Assembly: GCA_910586635.1 (NCBI GenBank)
Contig: CAJUJA010000057.1
Span: 1-7,567 of the forward strand
Reading direction: 5' to 3'
DNA: 7,567 nucleotides
DNA from: an uncultured Bacilli bacterium
GTDB taxonomy: Bacteria > Bacillota_I > Bacilli_A > RF39 > UBA660
A model generated the notes under the pieces. It had not been told where the DNA came from. It did not search any database and saw nothing but the letters and a program-made list of their open reading frames with translations. Below, piece after piece: positions 1 to 6,378 of this stretch (position 1 is its first letter; each line of letters opens with the position of its first letter). Made by a program: the position numbers and the translations under genes.

Positions 1-568
1 CTTTTCTTATATAATGTAAAAGTTTCGGAATAGGTCCTATTTGATTCCTTGTTTCCATAATTAAAAATTTAGTCATAACCTTATTTTGCTCTAATAAGTT
101 TATATTTATTGATTCAAAAGATGTTATTTGTTTTCTATGATCCCAGGTAACTTTAAAAACGGGAGGTAATTCTGAATCATCTGAAGATATTAAAGTAGGA
201 AAACCTAAATTCATATTTTTTAAATATACTTGATAAATGAATTGTAAGGACTTTGAAAAACTTTCTTGGTAAAAACTATGGTGTCCTGTTTTTAATATTA
301 GGTCCACTAACTCCAGTGGATGATTCGGTAAAATATCAATTGGTACATTTCCTAATGTAATATAGTTAGTACAAACTTTCATCAAAGCGTTATCATATAT
401 ACTAGTTTGTTCCTCTTTATTTAATGGAAAATAATCAAAGTAAGATATTTCATCTTCTTCCTGCTGAAGTCTATTTCTATATAACTTTAAGCTACCTTTA
501 CTTACTTCCTTTTGAAACATCTGATAAAAAAAGTTGAAAGGAATTTCTTCAATTTGCGGTTTACTCAT
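1..568 (-). CDS. Unrecognised protein, N-terminal 189 codons, runs off the left edge
   Basis: An uninterrupted minus-strand frame starts at the ATG at 566-568 and stays open to base 1, so only the first 189 residues are visible. The start is well supported: AAGGAG (575-580) lies 6 nt upstream and an in-frame TAA directly precedes it. The protein begins MSKPQIEEIPFNFFYQMF and looks soluble: mixed charged and aromatic residues, no signal peptide, no membrane segment. Residues around 30-50 are acidic (LQQEEDEISYFDYF). I see no Walker, nuclease, helix-turn-helix or zinc motif and do not recognise the family. It is the last visible gene of a same-strand run that starts with the AIPR-like gene, so a shared function is possible but inferred. 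It should not be read as non-coding merely because neither its stop codon nor its C-terminus is in the window. Confidence 0.8.
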   Translation of the reverse strand, partial: MSKPQIEEIPFNFFYQMFQKEVSKGSLKLYRNRLQQEEDEISYFDYFPLNKEEQTSIYDNALMKVCTNYITLGNVPIDILPNHPLELVDLILKTGHHSFYQESFSKSLQFIYQVYLKNMNLGFPTLISSDDSELPPVFKVTWDHRKQITSFESININLLEQNKVMTKFLIMETRNQIGPIPKLLHYIRK

Positions 569-674
569 TTTTTACTCCTTCTGTTGATTTATTTATTATT
601 TGGAACTAATTTAATATTTTTTAAACGTAATCAATTAAGTATCATTGCAAAACTTACAATCATTGGCGTCATAT

Positions 675-866
675 TTATACCAAAATCACTAAATATTCCA
701 TTGCAATTAAATCAATCATATTATTTATGTTGTTATTTGTCAAGATTACATAGGGGGAATCCTTTGCTATATCTATTTCCTCGTTAATACAACCACTTAG
801 AATCTCATTATTTATATAAATATTCTTAGGTATACCCTTACCGATTAATACTTGATTATTACGCAT
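675..866 (-). CDS. Small hypothetical ORF, 63 aa, possibly frameshifted near its end
   Basis: The ATG at 864-866 follows a strong purine-rich site (AGGGAGGGGA, 871-880) at 4 nt spacing, with an in-frame TAG further upstream, so the start is credible. The product begins MRNNQVLIGKGIPKNIYINN and resembles no family I know. As read it stops at 675-677. One base to the side, the frame continues from about 692 to a TGA at 631-633 and adds a hydrophobic tail (GIFSDFGINMTPMIVSFAM). One extra G in the GG near 690 would join the two parts into a 78-aa protein with a hydrophobic C-terminal segment. It lies between the broken gene at 954-1254 and the partial gene ending at 568, same strand, with a 106-nt gap to the latter. 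It may be a real small gene, a broken one, or chance in AT-rich DNA. Confidence 0.4.
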   Translation of the reverse strand: MRNNQVLIGKGIPKNIYINNEILSGCINEEIDIAKDSPYVILTNNNINNMIDLIAMEYLVILV

Positions 867-880
867 AGAATCCCCTCCCT

Positions 881-909
881 ATTATAACTCCATTTATAGG
901 AATTTTCAT
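881..909 (-). promoter_or_regulatory. Possible sigma-A promoter before the 63-aa ORF
   Basis: On the minus strand a perfect TATAAT (881-886) lies 17 nt from ATGAAA (904-909, 4 of 6 matches to TTGACA). The drawback is position: transcription would start near base 874, inside the ribosome binding site at 871-880. A chance match in AT-rich sequence is quite possible, and the ORF may instead be co-transcribed from upstream. Confidence 0.3.
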
Positions 910-953
910 TGAGTTTAATAAGGACGATTTCCCTCCACTTATATATTATGTTT

Positions 954-1254
954 TTAGTTACTTTGTTTATCAACTGTTTCAATTTTCAATAGTAAATAAA
1001 ACAAGACTCTATTATGTAATCTATCATCATTCAACATACCTAGCAATGTTCTAAGAGACTCTGATTTTGTTAGAGATTTTCCATCTAATCTTGATAATTT
1101 TTTATAAAATTTATCTATACTATTCTATATATCTATGATACTTAGAAAAACATTATTAATATTGCTAAAATCTATACAGATTATATACATAAGTACCTCA
1201 ACTAATACTGTTATAAGAGGTACCCTCAGTAGTATCTATTTTCTTATATCTCAT
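954..1254 (-). pseudogene. Broken small gene directly downstream of the AIPR-like gene
   Basis: An ATG at 1252-1254 begins only 2 nt after the AIPR-like stop codon, a spacing typical of translational coupling. The frame gives MRYKKIDTTEGTSYNSIS and then hits TGA. A second frame, readable from the ATG at 1188-1190, gives MYIICIDFSNINNVF and is interrupted by TAG at 1125-1127. It then runs on without stops for 56 codons to TAA at 954-956, including KFYKKLSRLDGKSLTKSE and LRTLLGMLNDDRLHNRVLF. That final stretch looks like genuine protein, charged and helix-forming, with no membrane segment. The simplest reading is a gene of about 100 codons, formerly coupled to the AIPR-like gene, now inactivated by at least one frameshift and in-frame stops. 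I do not recognise the family. The alternative is no gene at all, but the 56-codon open stretch in such AT-rich DNA argues against that. Confidence 0.5.
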
Positions 1255-1256
1255 TT

Positions 1257-2489
1257 TTACTTATGACTTTTATGTTCTAAATTATAAATGTATAATTCCT
1301 TATAAAGAAGATCCCAGGTACTTGCTGATTTTCCTACTGATTGGGGATTATCTTTATTTTCAGATGAAGCCTGCAAAAGTGAATCTACTAGTTTAGGACC
1401 AAGTTTTTCCCATGCCTCTAACGGTTTTGCTCCCCAAGTATAATTTCCTGTAGTTTTATCTGTCTCTACTAATGCTCTAAAGGCACCTACTAATGGATAG
1501 AGTAGCCCCTTAGGAACTACATAATCTAATTTTTTATTAGAAAAAGTTGAATAGTATTCTCCTTTGCCATAGTTAGAATATTTCTTTGATCCATATTTTC
1601 TTTTATTCTTTTTTGCCATTTCAGGCAAGGTACACTCAATTTTATCCCATATTTTAAAAATATCAGGAATAATTTGTCTCATTCTTTCAATTTCATTTTC
1701 TCTTTTTCTCTTTTTTTCTTCCTCACTGCTATCTTTGTTAAGGCCCATTTCTAAGAATCTTTTTAAACTAGCCTCTTTTCCGGTATAAGATTGAATTGGA
1801 TGGTTTTCTCCAACCTTATAAAGGGTAGGATTAAACATATTTAAAATAGCAATAATTTCTCGACCATCAATAATATTCTTTTGTTGATAATGTTCATTTT
1901 GTTTAAAAGAAATTCTACTAAAATAAAGATCGTTATCAATTTTTTCCTTTTCTAATATTTTCTTGATACAATCAAAACTCTTATTCAACTCTTCAATTGA
2001 CATCGTATCAACAGGTGTGGAGGTATTTCTTGCCTCTGCTAATAAAACAGTTGACTCAATCCCAGTAATAACCTCAAATTCAACATACTGTTTACAGTAT
2101 CTGTTTGGATTTCCATTGATGTATTTGTTGTTTTCAATAATAATTTTAAGAGTATGCCCACCATCAATATTTCCATGGCATTTAGGATCTGTAAATGATA
2201 AAGTAGCCATACATGTTTTGTTGTCATAACTAATATCATCTGCAGAAAATAAAATTCCACGATTCCATAAATGAAAAGAACGATTATCTTCATTTAGAGA
2301 GTCTTTAATTTGTTTTGCAACCCCTGTTGTCAATTTCTGTTCACGAGGATTGGTATCCATCCAATTTAATAATCCCTCTGGAACATTTTTTACCTCAACA
2401 TAAAAGCGATATTTTGTCCGTTGAGAATTACCATCAAAAGGTTCCTCCAAACGTTTAAATGATTTAACATAGAATGTAAATTTTTCCAT
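1257..2489 (-). CDS. AIPR-like (abortive infection phage resistance family) protein, 410 aa
   Basis: The start is the ATG at 2487-2489, preceded by AAAGGAGG (2497-2504) at 7 nt; a longer in-frame start at 2549 is rejected because its codons cover the leader hairpin. The protein is soluble. Residues 76-79 read NRGI, 108-113 IDGGHT and 153-161 ARNTSTPVD. This order (NRGI, then a (D/N)G-(G/Q)-(H/Q)T turn, then an Asn-rich helix start) is what I associate with AIPR-type proteins, some of which mediate abortive infection or sit in restriction and defence loci. The DG-(Q/G)-H motif also recalls DGQHR/DndB-like proteins. A basic, highly charged stretch spans about 252-310; the C-terminal part (325-400) has aromatic helices. 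I see no nuclease or ATPase motif. It heads a same-strand run of unrecognised or broken genes. The family call is by motif memory, not by search; antiviral function is inference. Confidence 0.62.
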   Translation of the reverse strand: MEKFTFYVKSFKRLEEPFDGNSQRTKYRFYVEVKNVPEGLLNWMDTNPREQKLTTGVAKQIKDSLNEDNRSFHLWNRGILFSADDISYDNKTCMATLSFTDPKCHGNIDGGHTLKIIIENNKYINGNPNRYCKQYVEFEVITGIESTVLLAEARNTSTPVDTMSIEELNKSFDCIKKILEKEKIDNDLYFSRISFKQNEHYQQKNIIDGREIIAILNMFNPTLYKVGENHPIQSYTGKEASLKRFLEMGLNKDSSEEEKKRKRENEIERMRQIIPDIFKIWDKIECTLPEMAKKNKRKYGSKKYSNYGKGEYYSTFSNKKLDYVVPKGLLYPLVGAFRALVETDKTTGNYTWGAKPLEAWEKLGPKLVDSLLQASSENKDNPQSVGKSASTWDLLYKELYIYNLEHKSHK

Positions 2490-2513
2490 ATTTTTTCCTC
2501 CTTTAATTTTAAT

Positions 2514-2544
2514 AAAAAAATACATTCCTGCTAAAACAAGAATG
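2514..2544 (-). terminator. Intrinsic-terminator-like hairpin in the leader of the AIPR-like gene
   Basis: On the minus strand CATTCTTG (2537-2544) pairs with CAGGAATG (2523-2530), an 8-bp stem with one G-U pair and a 6-nt loop, followed after two bases (U, A) by a run of seven U (2514-2520). This is the shape of a Rho-independent terminator. It ends only about 10 nt before the ribosome binding site of the AIPR-like gene, so it either shields that gene from upstream readthrough or acts as an attenuator in its leader. Confidence 0.6.
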
Positions 2545-2620
2545 CACAAAAAGTATCAATATTCATAAATTAGAAATATCTATCTTTATTCTAATATATC
2601 GTTTTTGATTTCTTTTCTTA

Positions 2621-2678
2621 CATCTGTTCAAGCAGATAGTAAAAGTATTACTACATACAGACAAAGTGTCATTGTATG
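2621..2678 (-). promoter_or_regulatory. Structured leader: three consecutive hairpins upstream of the AIPR-like gene
   Basis: Read on the minus strand, hairpin 1 pairs CATACA (2673-2678) with TGTATG (2654-2659) and, after a 2-nt bulge, GACA (2667-2670) with TGTC (2660-2663) around a 3-nt loop. Hairpin 2 pairs TAGTAA (2648-2653) with TTACTA (2637-2642). Hairpin 3 pairs ATCTG (2633-2637) with CAGAT (2622-2626) and shares one or two bases with hairpin 2, so the two compete slightly. All lie between the candidate promoter and the terminator-like hairpin at 2514-2544. I see no T-box specifier or TGG-type antiterminator sequence and no known riboswitch signature. Some short stems are expected by chance; hairpin 1 is the most convincing. 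Confidence 0.4.
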
Positions 2679-2703
2679 AGCTTGGAAATCTAATCCCAAT
2701 TTA

Positions 2704-2733
2704 AAATTAACATGATTAATAATTGTTTGTCAA
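2704..2733 (-). promoter_or_regulatory. Candidate sigma-A promoter for the AIPR-like gene
   Basis: A perfect TTGACA (-35) occupies 2728-2733. With an 18-nt spacer the -10 is TAATTT (2704-2709), carrying an upstream TG of the extended -10 type (2711-2712); with 17 nt it is TTAATT. The -10 is weak, but the exact -35 and the TG support it. Transcription would start near 2697, giving a leader of about 200 nt that contains the hairpins described separately. The remaining 2734-2895 holds no intact gene; one short frame there (2812-2883) may be part of the neighbouring remnant. Confidence 0.5.
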
Positions 2734-2895
2734 CCTTTTTTAAAAAGAAATATTTTGGTCATTCGTGTGACGACAACATGATAGCATTAATAATTATTGA
2801 TGTATTACGACCTACAAATATATACTGTTTAATTCAATATCCGCCTTTACCATATTGAACACTTCAAAACTTGTTAAATTAGTTTAATGTTTATT

Positions 2896-3125
2896 TCACA
2901 TTTTTACAAAGAAATTTTGATATATTTTGTTTCTATATAAATCATTTACAAATATTACCTTATGTCGATTTTCAGCTCGTTCATATGATCCATTATCTAA
3001 AACCCTAAGGCAACTTATTTCCTCAATTTTAAACCAATCTAAATTTATTTCATAAGCTACTGCACTTAAATCTTAAAGTGTTTTACTGGTCTATGTGCAA
3101 TTTTTACCTCATTAAAAAAATCCAT
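2896..3125 (-). pseudogene. Frameshifted gene remnant next to the secA terminator
   Basis: From the ATG at 3123-3125 the minus strand reads MDFFNEVKIAHRPVKHFK and soon stops. One base over, it continues as DLSAVAYEINLDWFKIEEIS, then CLRVLDNGSYERAENRHKVI and on to TGA at 2896-2898. Adding one A to the AA near 3074 would join the halves into a 76-aa product; total length 230 is one short of a multiple of three. In-frame protein-like sequence also extends upstream of the ATG (VSEKYL, then a TAA, then further codons towards about 3170), and there is no good ribosome binding site. The piece therefore looks like an internal or C-terminal remnant of a longer gene. Another short frame at 2812-2883 (TNLTSFEVFNMVKADIELN) may belong to it. 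I do not recognise the family. A sequencing indel could explain the frameshift but not the upstream TAA. Confidence 0.5.
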
Positions 3126-3181
3126 AAGGTATTTTTCTGAAACTTAAAGGGATATTTTTGTTTTAGATTTTATAATTACAT

Positions 3182-3208
3182 AAAAACCCTTATAAATAAA
3201 GGTTTTTT
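3182..3208 (-). terminator. secA terminator, likely bidirectional
   Basis: Immediately after the secA stop codon the minus strand reads AAAAACCTTTA, a 4-nt loop, then TAAGGGTTTTT: an 11-bp stem with one G-U pair whose A and U flanks form the U tract. The structure is symmetric, with T runs at both ends, so it could also stop plus-strand transcription coming from the left. Confidence 0.85.
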
Positions 3209-3210
3209 AA

Positions 3211-5706
3211 TCATTTCCCGCAACATTGCTTATATTTCTTACCACTTCCACAAGGACAAGGATCATTTCTGCCTATTTTTTTTACTCTTTTTGGCTTTTT
3301 CTTGGCTAATTCTTTTCCACCGTCGTTAGTCAGTTTTGTTTTACTTACTTCCTTTCGCTCAATATTTTGTTTTATTTCTGCCTTTAACAAGAATATAGAA
3401 ACATCCTTATCGATTTTTTGAACCATTTCATCAAACAGATCAAATCCTTCCATAGTATAGGCTCTAAGGGGATCTTCCTGTGCATAGCCTCTCAAGTGAA
3501 TTCCTTCTCTTAAATGGGACATAGTATTAATATGCTCCATCCAATAATTATCAATCACCTGTAATGTGATTGCCTTTTCAAATTCATTCACCACTTCTGC
3601 TGGAATATCTTTTAATTTAGCTTCATATTCATCAATAACTAGTTTAGATAATTTATCAATCACTTCTTCTACTTCCAAGTTAGTAACTGATTTCTTTGTG
3701 ATGGATCCTTGTAATAAATTTTTATTTACAAATTCTGTAATATCACTTAGATCGTCCTCCGTGAGACAATTTTCAGGAGGAATATGAGAATTTACTAAAT
3801 CTTCAATATGATGTCTAAAAGTGTTTATCGTAGTATCATGAATGGATTCAGAATCTAAAATCTCATTTCTTTTATCGTACATAATTTCTCTTTGATTATT
3901 CATGACGTCATCATATTGTAGTAACTGCTTACGAATATCAAAATTGTTTCCCTCAACTCGCTTTTGTGCCGTTGAAATTGACTTTGTAAATGTTTTACTT
4001 CTAATCGCTTGCTCTCCAAGGCCCATAGATTCCATCATAGTTCCAATCCTATCAGAGCCAAATCGAATCATTAGATCATCTTTCATGGAAACAAAAAACT
4101 GTGTATACCCAGGATCTCCCTGACGACCAGAACGACCTCTTAACTGATTATCAATACGACGGGATTCGTGACGCTCAGTACCAACCACACACAAACCACC
4201 TAATGCTTTGATTTCCTTAGAAAGTTTAATATCAGTTCCACGACCAGCCATATTAGTAGCAATTGTTACTGACTTGTGTTGCCCTATTTTTGATATAATT
4301 TCTGCCTCACGAGCATGATTTTTAGCATTTAATACTTCGTGCGGAATATGTGCCTGTTTTAATAATTTAGATATTAATTCGCTTGTTTCTATAGCAATCG
4401 TACCAATCAGTACAGGTTGTCCCTTTTCATACTTTTCTTTTACAAAAGAAATAATTGCCTTATATTTTGCCTCACGGGATGCGTAGACTAAGTCAGGCTC
4501 ATCTTGTCGAATCACCGGCTGATTGGTAGGAATTTCTATTACATACATATTATAGATATTCCTAAATTCTTCTTCTTCTGTTTTAGCAGTACCAGTCATA
4601 CCTGATAATTTTTTATACATTCTAAATAAATTTTGAAAGGTAATAGTTGCTAGAGTCTTAGTCTCTTGGTTAATATTAACTCCTTCTTTTGCCTCTATTG
4701 CTTGATGAAGCCCATCAGAATAGGCTCTTCCTTTCATTAAACGCCCTGTAAATTGATCTACTATTACAATTTCTCCATCTTGTACTACATAATCCACATC
4801 AATTTTCATTGCATAATTAGCACGTAATGCTTGATTAATATAGTGAACTAATGTGGCATTATCGACATCATAGAGATTAGAAATTTTAAAATTTTTTTCT
4901 GCCTTGGTTACACCTGACTCCGTTAGATTAACACTCTTTGTTTTTTCATCATAGGTATAATCCTTTCCCTTTTCAATACTTTTGGCAAAACTATCAGCAT
5001 CTATATATAAATTAGCACTTCTCATTTCTCCACCAGAAATAATTAACGGTGTACGTGCCTCATCAATTAAAACAGAATCAACCTCATCTATAATAGCAAA
5101 ATTTAGGGGTCTTTGAACTCTTTCTTCTTTATGAACTACCATATTATCACGAAGATAATCAAAACCTATTTCATTATTAGTTGAATAGGTAATATCACAA
5201 TTATAAGCCTCTTGTTTTTCTTTAGAACCCAAATCTCTTGTATTTACTCCTACTGTTAAGCCTAGGAAACGATGAATACCTCCCATCCATTCAGCATCAC
5301 GACTAGCTAAATATTCATTAACTGTAATAATATGAACACCTTTCTCATCTAAGGCATTTAAATAGGCTGGTAAAACAGAGGTTAATGTTTTTCCTTCTCC
5401 TGTTTTCATTTCTGCTATATTTCCATAATGAATAGCTAAAGCTCCAAGTATTTGAACATAAAAATGTTTCTCGCCAATCACACGAAAAGACGCTTCTCTT
5501 GCGACAGCATAAGCCTCTATTAAAATATCCTCTAAAGTTTCTCCCTTTTTTAGTCTTTGTTTAAACTCTTCTGTTTTATTTTGTAATTCCGTATCCGTTA
5601 ATTTGGATATTTTTTCTTCTAAGGCAACGATTTCATCCGCTTGTTTTGTAAATTTTCTTAATTCTTTATACTCATGATCAAACATCTTTCTAAGAATATT
5701 CATCAT
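3211..5706 (-). CDS. secA: Preprotein translocase motor ATPase SecA
   Basis: SecA is the cytosolic and membrane-associated ATPase that drives unfolded secretory proteins through SecYEG. The 831-residue length is normal for Bacillota. Visible landmarks: the Walker A region MKTGEGKT (100-107); the DEAD-like box DEVD (207-210) followed by IDEARTP; the preprotein cross-linking region from about 225; SGMTGTAKTE (368-377); the second helicase domain with NMAGRGTD (485-492) and GTERHESRRIDNQLRGRSGR (509-528); the helical scaffold and wing domains (about 570-780); and a basic linker to a C-terminal zinc-binding tail, CPC and CC at 817-829, which in the family binds SecB or ribosomes. AAGGAG (5712-5717) serves two adjacent ATGs: 5706 at 5 nt and 5703 at 8 nt. 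The second may be the true start, giving 830 aa. Upstream is hpf, a common pairing. The gap holds only a weak -10-like TAAAAT (5726-5731), so some transcription may come by readthrough from hpf. The usual downstream prfB is absent here. Confidence 0.99.
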   Translation of the reverse strand: MMNILRKMFDHEYKELRKFTKQADEIVALEEKISKLTDTELQNKTEEFKQRLKKGETLEDILIEAYAVAREASFRVIGEKHFYVQILGALAIHYGNIAEMKTGEGKTLTSVLPAYLNALDEKGVHIITVNEYLASRDAEWMGGIHRFLGLTVGVNTRDLGSKEKQEAYNCDITYSTNNEIGFDYLRDNMVVHKEERVQRPLNFAIIDEVDSVLIDEARTPLIISGGEMRSANLYIDADSFAKSIEKGKDYTYDEKTKSVNLTESGVTKAEKNFKISNLYDVDNATLVHYINQALRANYAMKIDVDYVVQDGEIVIVDQFTGRLMKGRAYSDGLHQAIEAKEGVNINQETKTLATITFQNLFRMYKKLSGMTGTAKTEEEEFRNIYNMYVIEIPTNQPVIRQDEPDLVYASREAKYKAIISFVKEKYEKGQPVLIGTIAIETSELISKLLKQAHIPHEVLNAKNHAREAEIISKIGQHKSVTIATNMAGRGTDIKLSKEIKALGGLCVVGTERHESRRIDNQLRGRSGRQGDPGYTQFFVSMKDDLMIRFGSDRIGTMMESMGLGEQAIRSKTFTKSISTAQKRVEGNNFDIRKQLLQYDDVMNNQREIMYDKRNEILDSESIHDTTINTFRHHIEDLVNSHIPPENCLTEDDLSDITEFVNKNLLQGSITKKSVTNLEVEEVIDKLSKLVIDEYEAKLKDIPAEVVNEFEKAITLQVIDNYWMEHINTMSHLREGIHLRGYAQEDPLRAYTMEGFDLFDEMVQKIDKDVSIFLLKAEIKQNIERKEVSKTKLTNDGGKELAKKKPKRVKKIGRNDPCPCGSGKKYKQCCGK

Positions 5707-5733
5707 ACCATCTCCTTAATTATCTATTTTATC

Positions 5734-5771
5734 AAAAAAAAAGAAAGAATAAAAGCCCTTATTCTTTCTTT
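5734..5771 (-). terminator. hpf terminator
   Basis: Starting 4 nt after the hpf stop codon, AAAGAAAGAATAA (5759-5771) pairs perfectly with TTATTCTTTCTTT (5740-5752), a 13-bp stem with a 6-nt loop, followed by a further run of U (5734-5739). The stem is AT-rich, so termination before secA may be incomplete, which would let secA share hpf transcripts. Confidence 0.85.
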
Positions 5772-5775
5772 ATGA

Positions 5776-6309
5776 CTATTCAGCCTCGATTATTCCGTAG
5801 TTACCATCATCTCTTTTGTATACGACTGCATATTTATTCAATTCTCTATCTTTATACATATAAAATTGATGGTTTAATAATTCCATCTGGATAATAGCTT
5901 CTTCCTCATCCATGGGTTTTATATTTATCTTTTTTCTTTTAATGATTCCTACTTGTTCCTCTTCCTCATTTGCTATATCAGATATATCAGTAAATGAAAA
6001 ATCATAAGTTTTTGTCTGCCTAGACATAATTCTAGTCTTATTTTTCCTAATTTGTCTTTCCAATTTATCAATTGCCTTATCAATAGCTGCATAAAAATCT
6101 TCCTGAGATTCTTCTGATCTTAAAATAAATGATTTTAATGGGATTGTTATTTCTACAATTTGATTATGATTTTTGACTTTAACAACAACATTTGCACGAA
6201 CATTACTACTATCTTCTAAATACTTTTCTAATTTTCCTAGCTTTTCTTCTATGTAACTCTTCATTGCATCTGTTACTTTAATTTTGTCTCCTCGAATAAC
6301 AAATTCCAT
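5776..6309 (-). CDS. hpf: Ribosome hibernation promoting factor, long form
   Basis: Long-form HPF binds the 30S subunit near the decoding centre and pairs two ribosomes into inactive 100S dimers in stationary phase or starvation. The protein has 177 residues, typical of the long form. Residues 1-95 form the S30AE-type domain (MEFVIRGDKIKVTDAMKSYI to DKLERQIRKNK). A variable acidic linker covers about 98-119. Residues 120-177 form the C-terminal dimerisation domain with the hallmark KPMDEEEAIIQMELLNHQFY (131-150) and the ending VVYKRDDGNYGIIE. The start is certain: AGGAGGTGAT (6313-6322) precedes the ATG. It has its own terminator (5734-5771), and the csp terminator lies upstream, so it is probably its own transcription unit ahead of secA. 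The hpf-secA order is common in Bacillota. Confidence 0.97.
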   Translation of the reverse strand: MEFVIRGDKIKVTDAMKSYIEEKLGKLEKYLEDSSNVRANVVVKVKNHNQIVEITIPLKSFILRSEESQEDFYAAIDKAIDKLERQIRKNKTRIMSRQTKTYDFSFTDISDIANEEEEQVGIIKRKKINIKPMDEEEAIIQMELLNHQFYMYKDRELNKYAVVYKRDDGNYGIIEAE

Positions 6310-6328
6310 ATTATCACCTCCTAGTATT

Positions 6329-6337
6329 AGTATAGCA
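6329..6337 (-). promoter_or_regulatory. Possible extended -10 promoter element for hpf
   Basis: Minus-strand TGCTATACT is a good extended -10 (TGnTATACT) in the short gap after the csp terminator, but no recognisable -35 lies 16-18 nt upstream. Transcription would start near 6322, at the very edge of the ribosome binding site, giving an unusually short leader. The element is plausible because the csp terminator leaves hpf in need of a promoter, but it is not secure. Confidence 0.35.
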
Positions 6338-6347
6338 TAACAGTATT

Positions 6348-6378
6348 AAAAAAACCATCTATTTTGTAATAGCTGGTT
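6348..6378 (-). terminator. csp terminator overlapping the end of the csp coding sequence
   Basis: On the minus strand AACCAGCTATT (6368-6378) pairs with AATAGATGGTT (6353-6363): 11 positions with one G-A mismatch and a 4-nt loop, followed by five more U (6348-6352). The 5' arm is coding sequence and the 3' arm contains the TAG stop, so the last csp codons double as a terminator. Confidence 0.8.

Noticed and set aside
512..787. Plus-strand 91-aa open frame with a hydrophobic stretch
   Set aside because: It lies antisense to the start of the left-edge gene and the 63-aa ORF, has no ribosome binding site, and its hydrophobicity reflects AT-rich antisense sequence.
1963..2293. Open frames on both strands inside the AIPR-like gene
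   Set aside because: They are overlapping shadows without ribosome binding sites; the AIPR-like frame explains the coding signal.
2487..2549. Longer start for the AIPR-like gene (ATG at 2549, 20 extra residues)
   Set aside because: These codons run through the terminator-like hairpin and the strong ribosome binding site at 2497-2504, and the extra residues look like translated leader.
2505..2697. T-box or known riboswitch in the AIPR-like leader
   Set aside because: I could not find the conserved T-box sequence or any familiar aptamer core; only generic hairpins and a terminator-like stem are visible.
2766..2856. Short plus-strand peptide frame beginning ATG ATA GCA near 2778
   Set aside because: About 26 codons, no ribosome binding site, no similarity I recognise.
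3566..4123. Plus-strand frames antisense to secA
   Set aside because: secA is unmistakable across this region and the antisense frames lack starts with ribosome binding sites.
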